From Emticicia sp037153985 (lineage in GTDB: Bacteria; Bacteroidota; Bacteroidia; Cytophagales; Spirosomataceae), in NCBI RefSeq assembly GCF_037153985.1, contig NZ_JBBAYI010000001.1, positions 310,001 through 374,000 on the forward strand: a DNA stretch of 64,000 nt, read 5' to 3'. Below the pieces are notes generated by a model that was given only the letters and a program-made list of their open reading frames with translations, ran no database searches and was not told the origin of the DNA. Numbering within the stretch: position 1 is the first letter of the stretch; each line of letters starts with the position of its first letter. A program made the translations under genes and the position numbers. Below, piece by piece: positions 52,488 through 61,292 of this stretch.

Positions 52488-53198
52488 TTATTCTTTCTTT
52501 GCATACGGGATTACTAATTTTTCTCCCCTTTCAGCAAAATTCTTTGTCTTTTTATTAGCTTTCATAATCAGGTCTACTGGGACATCATATTTTTTGCCAA
52601 CAACTCTTAATATATCACCAGGGCCAACCGTATGAATTGCTTTGATTCGAACCTTTAGTTTGGTAACTCCTACTTTAATGCCACTTTCTTCTATGTTAGG
52701 ATTCATGGCTTTCAGGGTTTCTTTCTTTACATTGAAACGATTGGCAATACCAAAAAATGTTTCGCCGTCACCTACAACATGAGTATAGGTTTCTCCACCT
52801 GTCGGAATATCAACTTTTGGTTTTTCTTCTTTAGGTTTTTCCTCCTTCGGTTTTTCTTCCTTAGGCTTGGCCTCTTCTGGTTTAGAGCCAGCATCGTTCT
52901 TTTTGTCACCTACTTTAGGCACTGAAATATCTGGTAAGTTTTCAGAAGAACTTTCTTCTGATTCGTTAGACGCAGTTGTTTCGTCGGTGATTGGTTGTTT
53001 ATTAATAGCATTCGCTGCTGAATCAGCAGGCACAGAAGTCAGATTATCGGCGGCCGATGTGTCGTCAGACATATATTTCCAACCGATATAAAGCAAGGCA
53101 CAGATAATTCCCACCAGAACCAACAGCACGGCCATTGGTAAATTTCGTGAGGCTTCTTTGGGACGTTCATTACGTTGTTCGCGGTCTTCGAACTGCAT
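52488..53198 (-). CDS. Membrane-anchored LysM protein
   Basis: A 236-residue protein with a short basic/acidic cytosolic N-terminus, a single membrane segment (NLPMAVLLVLVGIICALLYIG), a low-complexity Pro-Lys-Glu hinge (KPKEEKPKEE repeated), and two LysM domains (THVVGDGETFFGIANRFN, HTVGPGDILRVVGKKYD). It should bind peptidoglycan from the inner membrane. ATG 53198 is chosen; it places the membrane segment near residue 20. Confidence 0.82.
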   Translation of the reverse strand: MQFEDREQRNERPKEASRNLPMAVLLVLVGIICALLYIGWKYMSDDTSAADNLTSVPADSAANAINKQPITDETTASNESEESSSENLPDISVPKVGDKKNDAGSKPEEAKPKEEKPKEEKPKEEKPKVDIPTGGETYTHVVGDGETFFGIANRFNVKKETLKAMNPNIEESGIKVGVTKLKVRIKAIHTVGPGDILRVVGKKYDVPVDLIMKANKKTKNFAERGEKLVIPYAKKE

Positions 53199-53340
53199 GG
53201 TATTAGGAAATTTAGTTAATCTAATATATAGGAAAACAAGTTTTTTGGCCAGATACAATTAAATAGATGATATATTTACCATAAATATACAATCATTTTG
53301 TATGTAATAACAAAATGAAACCATACTTAATTGTATATAC

Positions 53341-53826
53341 TTAAATACTTTTTTTCAATTCTTCGTTCATTTCCTCTACCAAGTCTTTCAAACCTTCACG
53401 GTAATTCCGTAATCTTTTGGCTACTTCTTCATCTCCTACACCTAATATCTGAGCCGCAAGAATGCCAGCATTTTTGGCACCATTTAATGCAACAGTTGCT
53501 ACCGGAACACCAGAAGGCATCTGGAGGATAGACAGGATAGAGTCCCAGCCGTCGATAGAATTACTTGACTTAATCGGAATTCCAACAACAGGAAGAGTGG
53601 TACTTGAAGCCACCATACCCGGTAAGTGAGCCGCGCCACCTGCACCTGCCACAATTACTTTTAACCCACGCCGACGTGCCGAAAGTGCATAGTCAAACAT
53701 TTTTTGTGGTGTACGGTGAGCCGATACAACTTCTTTTTCGTAAGGGATTTCTAATTCGTCTAAAATTTCTGCAACTCCTGCCATAACTTTCCAGTCAGAG
53801 AAACTGCCCATGATAATTCCAACCAT
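53341..53826 (-). CDS. purE: N5-carboxyaminoimidazole ribonucleotide mutase
   Basis: Purine biosynthesis enzyme that rearranges N5-CAIR to CAIR. In 161 residues: GSFSDW near the N-terminus, SAHRTPQ, VIVAGAGGAAHLPGM, and LPVVGIPIKS. It is preceded on the same strand by purK, 55 bases upstream, which makes its substrate. ATG 53826 is the right start; an in-frame TTG at 53868 only adds an unlike N-terminus. Confidence 0.97.
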   Translation of the reverse strand: MVGIIMGSFSDWKVMAGVAEILDELEIPYEKEVVSAHRTPQKMFDYALSARRRGLKVIVAGAGGAAHLPGMVASSTTLPVVGIPIKSSNSIDGWDSILSILQMPSGVPVATVALNGAKNAGILAAQILGVGDEEVAKRLRNYREGLKDLVEEMNEELKKSI

Positions 53827-53881
53827 TGCCTTTAATTTTATCTTCTTATAAGTATAGCGTGCATACAAGTAATAATAATGC

Positions 53882-55027
53882 TTATGCGTTTTTAGCTATA
53901 ACTTTTAATTTATCTTTTACAAAAATGACTTTTTCTTTTAATTTTTCAAAATCCTGATCAATAATCGTGATATGCCCCATTTTCCTGAATGGTTTGGTTA
54001 TTCGTTTTCCATAAAGAAACGGATGTACCCCCTCAATTGCAAGTACCTCATCCATACCCTGATAGATGACTTCGCCAGCGTAACCTTCTTCTCCTAGCAA
54101 ATTAACCATTGCCGCTTTTGAATGCGCTCGAGTGCTACCCAAAGGTAAGTTTAGTATTGCACGCAAATGTTGCTCAAACTGCGAAACATCGTTAGCACGG
54201 ATAGTCTGATGCCCACTATTGTGTGGCCTCGGTGCTACTTCATTAATTAAAATCTGTTGGTCTTTAGTTAAAAACATTTCAACTGCCAATAAACCCACAA
54301 TACCTAAAGCATTGGCTGTTTGTATAGCTATTTCTTCTGCATTTTTTGCAATTTCGTTGCTTATATTAGCAGGAGCAAAAAGGTATTCGACAAGGTTAGC
54401 TTCTGGGTGAAATACCATTTCTACGACCGGAAAGGTTTGGGTTTCACCAGTTTCGTTTCTGGCAACAATTACAGCTAATTCTTTTTCAAAATCAATCTTT
54501 TTCTCGAGTACACCGGGCTGGTCGAATGCCTTTGGAAAATCGGCGGCAGTATTTAAAATTTGTACACCCTTGCCGTCATACCCGCCTTTGCCAAGTTTAT
54601 GTACAGCGGGCAAAAAATCGGAGTGAGTACTTGTATCTGCCTGATTATCAGTAAGAATAAAGTCAGCAGTAGGGAGGTTTTTTTCTTTGTAAAACTGTTT
54701 TTGTACGCGTTTATCCTGAATAATACGCAGAACAGATGGTTGAGGAAACACAGCCTTACCTTGTTTTTCAAGAGCTTCCAAGGCTTCGATACTGACGTTC
54801 TCAATTTCAATAGTAATAATATCGCAGTCTTGACCGAAAGCCATAACTGTATCGAAGTCTTTCAGAGAGCCGTTTACAAACTCGTGAGAAATAAATTTGC
54901 AGGGAGCGTCACTATCAGGGTCAAGGGTTTTGATAGTCAAGTCAAAATCGATGGCTGCTTGAATGAGCATTCTACCTAATTGCCCACCACCAATTATACC
55001 AAGTTTTTTTCTGTTGTCGAATCGCAC
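53882..55027 (-). CDS. purK: N5-carboxyaminoimidazole ribonucleotide synthase
   Basis: ATP-grasp enzyme converting AIR, bicarbonate and ATP to N5-CAIR. In 381 residues: Rossmann-like N-terminus KLGIIGGGQLGRM, ATP-grasp core with EKKIDFEKELAVIVARN, NEVAPRPHNSGH, and NLLGEEGYAGEV. The start is GTG 55027. It feeds PurE directly, as the two genes are adjacent in one operon. A TATCTTTG box 17 bases before the GTG suggests a very short mRNA leader. Confidence 0.96.
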   Translation of the reverse strand: MRFDNRKKLGIIGGGQLGRMLIQAAIDFDLTIKTLDPDSDAPCKFISHEFVNGSLKDFDTVMAFGQDCDIITIEIENVSIEALEALEKQGKAVFPQPSVLRIIQDKRVQKQFYKEKNLPTADFILTDNQADTSTHSDFLPAVHKLGKGGYDGKGVQILNTAADFPKAFDQPGVLEKKIDFEKELAVIVARNETGETQTFPVVEMVFHPEANLVEYLFAPANISNEIAKNAEEIAIQTANALGIVGLLAVEMFLTKDQQILINEVAPRPHNSGHQTIRANDVSQFEQHLRAILNLPLGSTRAHSKAAMVNLLGEEGYAGEVIYQGMDEVLAIEGVHPFLYGKRITKPFRKMGHITIIDQDFEKLKEKVIFVKDKLKVIAKNA

Positions 55028-55043
55028 TAATGATATTTTTTTG

Positions 55044-55051
55044 CAAAGATA
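55044..55051 (-). promoter_or_regulatory. -7 box of the purK-purE operon
   Basis: The minus strand reads TATCTTTG, an exact TAnnTTTG match. TTG lies about 22 bases upstream, slightly long. The GTG start is only 17 bases downstream. Confidence 0.5.
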
Positions 55052-55262
55052 CGTTAAGAAATGATAGTATCTGCAAGGTTCGTCCGATTTGGATGTGTTT
55101 TTTTGGCCTTAATTTATATAAATAATGTATCTGGCTGTGAAAAATATATCAATTGTCCTATTTAATGGAGTCACCAATAAAGTTTTTGATTGTTAATAGA
55201 ACTCAACTCTCGTTCTTTGGCATAATGTTTGGTTGATTTATACGTATAAATATGCCATAAAT

Positions 55263-56459
55263 ATGAAGCCTAACAAAACTACTACAATTGTATTCAGTAT
55301 TTTATCCTTACTTTTATTACATTCTTACGCTCAGGAAACAAAAAAATCTCCTTACATTTTTTCAAGTGAAACCATTGGCCTTTATTTCTTTGATGATATG
55401 GCAAGGGTGAACATAGGAGGGAAGTATGGTTTTATTGACCGTAAAGGCTTTTTGCAAATTCCTTGCCAATATGATATGGCATTGAATTTTGAAGATGGAC
55501 TTGCCATTGTAAGACAAAAAGATAAATATAGTTTTATCCGCAAAAATGGTACTTTACTATCTTCGTTGGTTTTTGACAGTTGTGAACCTTTTTCTGAAGG
55601 CTATGCGCTAGTAAGTATTCATGGAAAATATGGTTTCATAGATAAAGAAGGAAAAATGGTTATAAACCCACAATATGATTTTGGAATGGGTTTCACCAAC
55701 GGAAAAGCAATGGTAATTAAAAATGGTAAAAATGGTTATATCAATACAATCGGCGAACTAGTTATTGATTATAAATATGAATTTTCGTTGCCTTTTGCCG
55801 AGAACTACGCTGTTGTTATGAAAAATGGTAAATTCGGGTATATCGACCAAAACGGTAATGAAGTGATTGAATGTAAATACGATATTGCCAGTTCGTACCA
55901 TGAAGGATTAGCCACTGTTAAAATAGGAGAACTTTCAGGGGTAATTAATCAGAAGGATAGTATGCTCATTAGCCCGATGTATCAGAATGTTGGCCCCTTT
56001 GAGAATGGAGTTGCTGTTGTAATGAAAGGAGATAAATATGGAGTTATTAATAAAGATGGGCAGGAGATTGTTCCGGCCCGTTATGATTTACTCGATGATT
56101 TTAAAGATAACATTGCGGCATTTAAAATAAATGGGAAATATGGTTTTATGAATAGCAATGGTAAAGAATTTATTCCGGCAATGTTCGATAAAGTAAGTGC
56201 TTTCGAAGAGGGGCTAGCTGCTGTAAGACAAAAAGAGAATCTTTATTATATTGACGTAAAAGGTAATATTGTTTATTCAAATAAATTTACTACCCAAGAG
56301 CTAGCTAATGGGCAAAAGCAGTTAGGTGCCGGCTATATTGATGGCAGAGAAAAAGCAAGCATTATTATAGATAATGCTAACCGTTCTAAAGTAGTACTAT
56401 TATTTAGTAAAGACTATAAGTTTAACAAGGATAATGTACTGACTAATATTTCAGATTAG
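55263..56459 (+). CDS. Exported WG-repeat protein
   Basis: A 398-residue protein with a signal peptide MKPNKTTTIVFSILSLLLLHSYAQ. About nine WG-type repeats follow, each like KYGFIDKEGK, in a beta-propeller or KWG-like array spread over residues 55-340. These repeats often mediate binding; the ligand is unknown. ATG 55263 is preferred over the in-frame TTG at 55233. Its stop at 56459 abuts the convergent META gene, with no spacer. Confidence 0.85.
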   Translation: MKPNKTTTIVFSILSLLLLHSYAQETKKSPYIFSSETIGLYFFDDMARVNIGGKYGFIDRKGFLQIPCQYDMALNFEDGLAIVRQKDKYSFIRKNGTLLSSLVFDSCEPFSEGYALVSIHGKYGFIDKEGKMVINPQYDFGMGFTNGKAMVIKNGKNGYINTIGELVIDYKYEFSLPFAENYAVVMKNGKFGYIDQNGNEVIECKYDIASSYHEGLATVKIGELSGVINQKDSMLISPMYQNVGPFENGVAVVMKGDKYGVINKDGQEIVPARYDLLDDFKDNIAAFKINGKYGFMNSNGKEFIPAMFDKVSAFEEGLAAVRQKENLYYIDVKGNIVYSNKFTTQELANGQKQLGAGYIDGREKASIIIDNANRSKVVLLFSKDYKFNKDNVLTNISD

Positions 56460-56912
56460 TTATTGTTTGATAATCTTTACCAAACGCATCACCACGGTGT
56501 CGCCAGCACTTAAAGTCAATGAGTTGTCGGCATTTACAGTATACGAGTCAACCTTTTTGAGAGATTCAACAAAGGTTGACTCCCCATCTCCCAGGCATGC
56601 CATTTTGGTCATGGCCATCGATTTATTAAAATTGATTCTACTACCATATACAACCAGCAAGCCACTAAAATTATTGCAACTAGTGTTACCTGCAAATTTG
56701 TTGTTACTCACATCAAAACTAATCATTGGTTTTTTGTCGGTATAAGCCACCCTTGCTCCCGGTATTTCTTCGAGTTGCCAGCTACCATTTAGTTTCATGG
56801 GTGCTAGCATAGGATCTGTTGTTTTCTGACCTGACGAAGTAGTAGTTTGTGTACTTACACATGACAAGGTGCAACAGGCCAGCACGCTCAAGATTATTAT
56901 TGTTTTTCTCAT
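56460..56912 (-). CDS. META-domain lipoprotein, HslJ-like
   Basis: A 150-residue exported protein; MRKTIIILSVLACCTLSC has a lipobox ending at Cys18 or nearby. The META domain carries NGSWQLEEIPGARVAY, KFAGNTSCNNFSG and MTKMACLGDGESTFVE, as in heat-inducible HslJ proteins. Its role is not firm in the family. It ends next to the WG-repeat gene in a tail-to-tail layout. Confidence 0.85.
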   Translation of the reverse strand: MRKTIIILSVLACCTLSCVSTQTTTSSGQKTTDPMLAPMKLNGSWQLEEIPGARVAYTDKKPMISFDVSNNKFAGNTSCNNFSGLLVVYGSRINFNKSMAMTKMACLGDGESTFVESLKKVDSYTVNADNSLTLSAGDTVVMRLVKIIKQ

Positions 56913-57301
56913 AATAGGTGTTTAATTAAAAGTTTGGCTAAAATTATTCTTTGGTTTGAACGGCATATACGGTCATATATTATTTAACTTATGAATTAAT
57001 TATTTGTTAGTATAGCACATTCAGAGCGTTTAGGATAGGAATAAAGTTTTTAAATTCCTGCGCAAGTAACTGAAAATTTTCAGGTTGAAATATACTACTA
57101 CACATAGCCTGAAAACAATAGCCTGAGTGCAAGTTGTTTCACTAAGCTGGCATTATAGCTTGTAAACTGTAAACATTCTGTTTTAGCCTGATGCCATGCT
57201 ATTGAATCCGTAATGAGTAGTAAGGATCTCCGGTGTGCTTAACACTATTACCTGTTATTCCGAACAAATCCAGAATTTCTTTCAAAATATTGAACAGTCA
57301 A
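56913..57301. other. 389-base noncoding region between META and NamZ genes
   Basis: No convincing gene is seen. It contains an exact 14-bp palindrome CTGAAAATTTTCAG (57070-57083) and a repeated AGCCTGA (57106-57126). A short open frame begins at 57235 but runs opposite NamZ without a family match. The region may hold the META promoter; no TAnnTTTG match is clear. Confidence 0.4.
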
Positions 57302-58540
57302 TTATGGGTACAGTAAATATTTTTTACGTATGTTTTTGTAAGTGCTTAAGCCTGGTTCCCAGCTTTTACGAATTTCTTCCTCTGACTTTCCATCTATTAT
57401 TTGTTGTTTCAGATTTTCGGTACCGGCCAGTTTATTAAAATTTCCCATTTGTTTGCTTTGGGTCATATCAAAGAACTTGTCTTTGTAAGGATATGCCTTA
57501 TATAATTCCATAAGCCATTTAAGGTTTAAACGCTTGGTTTTCCGAAATTCATTGGTATCATATTTACGCAGGTCTAATCCGTAGCAATCTTCATTCTGGT
57601 GCAATGGGGTTTCGCTCATACCCTGAATACTTACAGGCCGAAAACTAAAATCGTATTTCCCTTTTAATGCCGGAGCACCCAAAACTGTAAAAGGCATATA
57701 AGTACCTCTGCCCTGACTAAGAATGGTTCCTTCAAATAAACACAAACTTGGGTAGAGTAAAATAGCTTGTTGTGTGTTCAGATTGGGAGAAGGGAAAACC
57801 GGCAACTCGTAAGGCGTATCATGAGTATAGTTGGCCACTTTAATAATATGTAGTTTGCATTTCATGTTATTCGGAATCCAGCCCTCCCCATTTATCATCT
57901 GTGCAAATTCGGCCATAGTCATTCCATGTGTAATAGGAATACGGTGCATTCCAATGCCGGAATGGAGATGATCTTCTAAAACGGGGCCATCAACATAGAA
58001 ACCATTAGGGTTAGGTCTGTCTAATATGATTAATTCTTTATTATGTTCAGCACAGGCTTCCATTACGTGGTTCAACGTATTTATATAAGTATAAAAACGT
58101 GCACCTACATCCTGAATATCAAATACCATCAGGTCAATATCTGCCAGATGCTCTTTTGATGGCTTTTTGTTTTTTCCATAGAGCGAAATAATCGGAATTC
58201 CGGTTTTAGTATCAACATTATCATCAACTTTTGCGCCATTACTGGCATTACCTCTAAAACCATGCTCAGGTCCAAAAACCTTTACAATATTTACTCCTAA
58301 TGCTAAAAGGCTGTCTACACTCGGTTTTTTACCAATAATTGATGTTTGATTTACAACCATGCCAATTCTTTTGCCTTTTAGTAAAGGTAAATAAGAAGAA
58401 ATCTGTTCGGCACCTGTAATTAGCTCTTTACGATAAAAAGATGTATGTGTAGTACTAGCAGGCTCATTTTTGTAGATAATTAATAAACCTGAAAGTATAA
58501 GCGGAATAGAAAGGAAAAATAATAAAAAAGGTTTTTTCAT
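57302..58540 (-). CDS. DUF1343 / NamZ-type exo-beta-N-acetylmuramidase
   Basis: A 412-residue exported protein with an N-terminal hydrophobic signal (KKPFLLFFLSIPLILSGLL). Family motifs GPEHGFRG, DVGARFYTYINTL, RPNPNGFYVDGPVLE and GIGMHRIPITHGMTMAEFA identify the DUF1343 family, whose founding member NamZ removes MurNAc from peptidoglycan fragments. ATG 58540 is chosen over the in-frame TTG at 58558. It could recycle cell-wall pieces together with hexosaminidases such as the GH20 gene, which is far away. Confidence 0.88.
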   Translation of the reverse strand: MKKPFLLFFLSIPLILSGLLIIYKNEPASTTHTSFYRKELITGAEQISSYLPLLKGKRIGMVVNQTSIIGKKPSVDSLLALGVNIVKVFGPEHGFRGNASNGAKVDDNVDTKTGIPIISLYGKNKKPSKEHLADIDLMVFDIQDVGARFYTYINTLNHVMEACAEHNKELIILDRPNPNGFYVDGPVLEDHLHSGIGMHRIPITHGMTMAEFAQMINGEGWIPNNMKCKLHIIKVANYTHDTPYELPVFPSPNLNTQQAILLYPSLCLFEGTILSQGRGTYMPFTVLGAPALKGKYDFSFRPVSIQGMSETPLHQNEDCYGLDLRKYDTNEFRKTKRLNLKWLMELYKAYPYKDKFFDMTQSKQMGNFNKLAGTENLKQQIIDGKSEEEIRKSWEPGLSTYKNIRKKYLLYP

Positions 58541-58680
58541 GATTTTATTGATAGACAATGCCTAAAGATATTTGCGAATAAACGAAAATGTGCAGACTTT
58601 TTTGATAAAATGAACGATATTTTTATTACCTAAACAGAACTTTATTAATTGGATTGTGTAAAAACTGATTTTATGAAAAA

Positions 58681-58708
58681 TCCCTCCTTTGTGTTAAGAA
58701 AGGAGGGA
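58681..58708 (-). terminator. Terminator of the 58743 gene
   Basis: TCCCTCCTTT (58681-58690) pairs exactly with 58699-58708; on the minus strand it is followed by TTTTT. It lies after the LolA-like gene stop. Confidence 0.75.
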
Positions 58709-58742
58709 TAAACTCTGAATGAAGGAGGTCAGGTAAAGAAAG

Positions 58743-59486
58743 TTACTCTTTTATCTCAAAATCTGAATCTTTCAAACCTTTATTTACTTTTACTGATTGT
58801 ACCTCCGAAACAATTTCGCCCATCTGACCAGCACTTCTTTTAGTTACAGACGGAATCAGAATTTCTGTGCCTTTGAATTTTTTATAATTCTCGTAAGATA
58901 CCGTGCTTTCAAACTTACCTCGTGGAGTCTCGTTTGAAGAAAAGTTTTTTACTTTTAAACCAGAGGTTGTATCAAAATAATCTACCCATTTTTTTCCATC
59001 GGGTGTTGTAATTTCAACTTTATAGGCATCTTTATCGCCCACTTTTTCGGTTCCTAAAACTGTGCGTGTAATACCAAGTTCGTCGTATAGCAATTCAAAA
59101 AAAGGACTCGAGCGCATAGCTTGAATTTTTGCCTCTTTTCCTTCTATCGGAGGGCGGTTACCACCCGCGCCATTGCCACCTCGTCCGCCAAAACCACCAC
59201 TTGTTTTAATATTCTTGCCATCGTAGACGGTTGTCATTCCCTGATTACCATTAAAATAGACGGTCATCGTATATTTATCAGGGAACTTATACTTTATTTC
59301 AGTTTCAGAGGTTCCTCTTTGGCTTTCGCTGGTACTATTAATAGTCATGTCTTGAATTTTGGCAATAGCTTCTTTTCCTCCAATAGCCGTAATATACTTT
59401 TCAATAATGGCATCGGCGGTTGGGGTGTTTTGGGCAAAACTGCTAAAGGCAATACATGAGAAAAGGCTAACAATTATTCTCTTCAT
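58743..59486 (-). CDS. Exported LolA-like protein
   Basis: A 247-residue exported protein, signal MKRIIVSLFSCIAFSSFAQ. The domain with IIEKYITAIGGKEAIAKIQDM, EIKYKFPDKYTMTVYFNG and GDKDAYKVEITTPDGKK resembles LolA/outer-membrane lipoprotein-sorting folds found widely in Bacteroidota. A Gly-rich insert (GGFGGRGGNGAGGN) interrupts it. A role in lipid or lipoprotein transport is inferred only. Confidence 0.72.
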   Translation of the reverse strand: MKRIIVSLFSCIAFSSFAQNTPTADAIIEKYITAIGGKEAIAKIQDMTINSTSESQRGTSETEIKYKFPDKYTMTVYFNGNQGMTTVYDGKNIKTSGGFGGRGGNGAGGNRPPIEGKEAKIQAMRSSPFFELLYDELGITRTVLGTEKVGDKDAYKVEITTPDGKKWVDYFDTTSGLKVKNFSSNETPRGKFESTVSYENYKKFKGTEILIPSVTKRSAGQMGEIVSEVQSVKVNKGLKDSDFEIKE

Positions 59487-59539
59487 TGTGATATTTAATT
59501 TTATTAGAAATTGATTTTGATTTAGACAAACAATTAACC

Positions 59540-59547
59540 CAAAAGTA
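59540..59547 (-). promoter_or_regulatory. -7 box of the LolA-like gene
   Basis: The minus strand reads TACTTTTG, an exact TAnnTTTG match, 54 bases before the ATG at 59486. No TTG -33 element was found. Confidence 0.4.
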
Positions 59548-59605
59548 AAGTTTTTATTTCATTGTATAGATTAAAAAAATAATAGCGACGATAAAAGTTT
59601 AATAA

Positions 59606-60922
59606 ATGGAGATGAAAGAAAAAATCAGTATATTTTGGTTCAGGAGAGATTTAAGATTAGATGATAACGCAGGGCTTTATTATGCTTTAAAAAGTGGTTT
59701 TCCGGTACTACCCATTTTTATATTTGATACAGAAATTCTGGATAAACTCGGCAACAAACATGATGCACGGGTAGATTTTATTCATAAAACTTTAGAAGAC
59801 TTAAATAAGCAGTTAGCTGCAATGGGATCAGCCATTGTGGTAAAATATGGCAACCCTTTTGAAGTATGGAAATCTTTAACCGAAGCCTTCGAGATAGCCG
59901 AGGTATATACTAATCATGATTATGAAAAGTATGCAATAGCACGTGATACACAAATAGGAAAATTATTAAATGCAAAAGGTATCGGTTTTTATACACATAA
60001 AGACCAAGTTATTTTTGAAAAAAATGAAGTGCTAAGTGGTAGTAAAACGCCTTATACTGTTTTTACACCGTATAGTCGTAAATGGAGAGAGACCTTGAAC
60101 GATTTTTATATTAAATCGTATCCTACTGAAAAATACTTTAATAATTTTCTTAAAATAACGGCCGAGGCTATTCCTACATTAGCTGAAATCGGATTTCAGG
60201 AAACCCACATTTCCATTCCTGAAAAACATATTCAGGAAAATCTCATTAAAAATTATGATAAATCAAGAGATATTCCATCCATAAAAGGTACTAGCCGGCT
60301 TAGTGTACACTTACGTTTTGGTACAATAAGTGTCAGAAAAATGGTACAACAGGCTATACATCTTAATCAGACATGGCTTAACGAGCTAATCTGGCGAGAT
60401 TTTTATATGAATATTCTTTATCATTTTCCTGCTGTTAGTGATGGCCAATCTTTTAAGAAAGAATATGATGCCATTGAGTGGCGCAACAATGAAAATGAAT
60501 TTGAAAGATGGTGTAACGGAAAAACGGGGTATCCGATAGTTGATGCCGGAATGAGAGAGTTAAATACGACAGGATTTATGCACAATAGGGTTAGAATGAT
60601 TACAGCTAGTTTTTTAATAAAACACTTACTGATTGATTGGCGTTGGGGAGAAGCCTACTTTGCTGAAAAATTACTCGACTTTGATTTTGCCGCTAATAAT
60701 GGTGGATGGCAGTGGGCTGCAAGTAGCGGTTGCGATGCTGTGCCGTATTTCAGAATTTTTAATCCTACGGCTCAAACTCAAAAATTTGACCCTGAACATA
60801 AATACATAAAAAAATGGATTCCTGAATTAAACACTTTTGCATACCCAACACCAATTGTAGAGCATACCTTTGCCAGAGAGAGGGTCCTAAAAGCATATAA
60901 ACAGGCTTTAGAGAAAAAATAG
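59606..60922 (+). CDS. phr: Deoxyribodipyrimidine photolyase
   Basis: Light-driven repair enzyme for cyclobutane pyrimidine dimers, 438 residues. An N-terminal antenna domain begins FWFRRDLRLDDNAGLYYAL. The FAD-binding C-terminal domain has WLNELIWRDFYMNILYHFP, CNGKTGYPIVDAGMRELN, HNRVRMITASFLIKHL, and NNGGWQWAASSGCDAVPYF. The pattern suits a class I CPD photolyase; a cryptochrome cannot be excluded. It stands alone and is followed by a terminator-like hairpin. Confidence 0.93.
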   Translation: MEMKEKISIFWFRRDLRLDDNAGLYYALKSGFPVLPIFIFDTEILDKLGNKHDARVDFIHKTLEDLNKQLAAMGSAIVVKYGNPFEVWKSLTEAFEIAEVYTNHDYEKYAIARDTQIGKLLNAKGIGFYTHKDQVIFEKNEVLSGSKTPYTVFTPYSRKWRETLNDFYIKSYPTEKYFNNFLKITAEAIPTLAEIGFQETHISIPEKHIQENLIKNYDKSRDIPSIKGTSRLSVHLRFGTISVRKMVQQAIHLNQTWLNELIWRDFYMNILYHFPAVSDGQSFKKEYDAIEWRNNENEFERWCNGKTGYPIVDAGMRELNTTGFMHNRVRMITASFLIKHLLIDWRWGEAYFAEKLLDFDFAANNGGWQWAASSGCDAVPYFRIFNPTAQTQKFDPEHKYIKKWIPELNTFAYPTPIVEHTFARERVLKAYKQALEKK

Positions 60923-61008
60923 CGTATTCTTGAAATAGTTTTATTTTTTGTATCTACATACAAAGAGGCATATTTTTTTGAATTTTTCTTTGTTAGTAAT
61001 ATTTTATT

Positions 61009-61049
61009 CACAAAAGCCTGAGAAAATATTATTTCCTCAGGCTTTTGTG
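61009..61049. terminator. Hairpin terminator downstream of phr
   Basis: CACAAAAGCCTGAG (61009-61022) pairs exactly with 61036-61049 over 14 bp, with a 13-base loop. It is 86 bases after the phr stop. Confidence 0.65.
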
Positions 61050-61170
61050 CTTGTTGAACTGTTGTTTTATTTAATAATTAATTGCAAGTTTGTTGAGGGT
61101 GTATTGAAAAAGTACAATCAAATTTTTTGCCTTTTAAGTTGTTTGATAAGGTATCCAATAAAAGTGTGAA

Positions 61171-61200
61171 TTGATAAATTTGATAAAAATCTGTACCTTG
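61171..61200 (+). promoter_or_regulatory. Predicted promoter of the AddB-like nuclease gene
   Basis: TTG (61171-61173), 20 bases, then TACCTTG (61194-61200), close to TAnnTTTG with one T missing. The ATG is at 61293, so the leader is about 85 bases and holds a hairpin. Confidence 0.45.
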
Positions 61201-61223
61201 CAGTAGGCTTATAAATAAACAAT

Positions 61224-61263
61224 GAGGATATTTATTTTAGCTAAACAATAAATAAATACCCTC
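61224..61263 (+). promoter_or_regulatory. Hairpin in the 5' leader of the AddB-like gene
   Basis: Arms 61224-61237 and 61250-61263 pair at 13 of 14 positions with a 12-base loop. It lies between the predicted promoter and the ATG at 61293, with no T-run after it, so it may affect mRNA stability or translation instead of termination. Confidence 0.4.
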
Positions 61264-61292
61264 GTGCATTATTTATAACAATCAGAATCTCA

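Noticed and set aside
52780..52880. Short DNA repeats in the LysM gene, considered as a CRISPR-like array.
   Set aside because: They encode the Lys-Pro-Glu hinge of the protein and have no spacers.
57235..57438. 67-codon frame on the plus strand overlapping the end of NamZ.
   Set aside because: It runs antisense to NamZ, has no family resemblance and no promoter.
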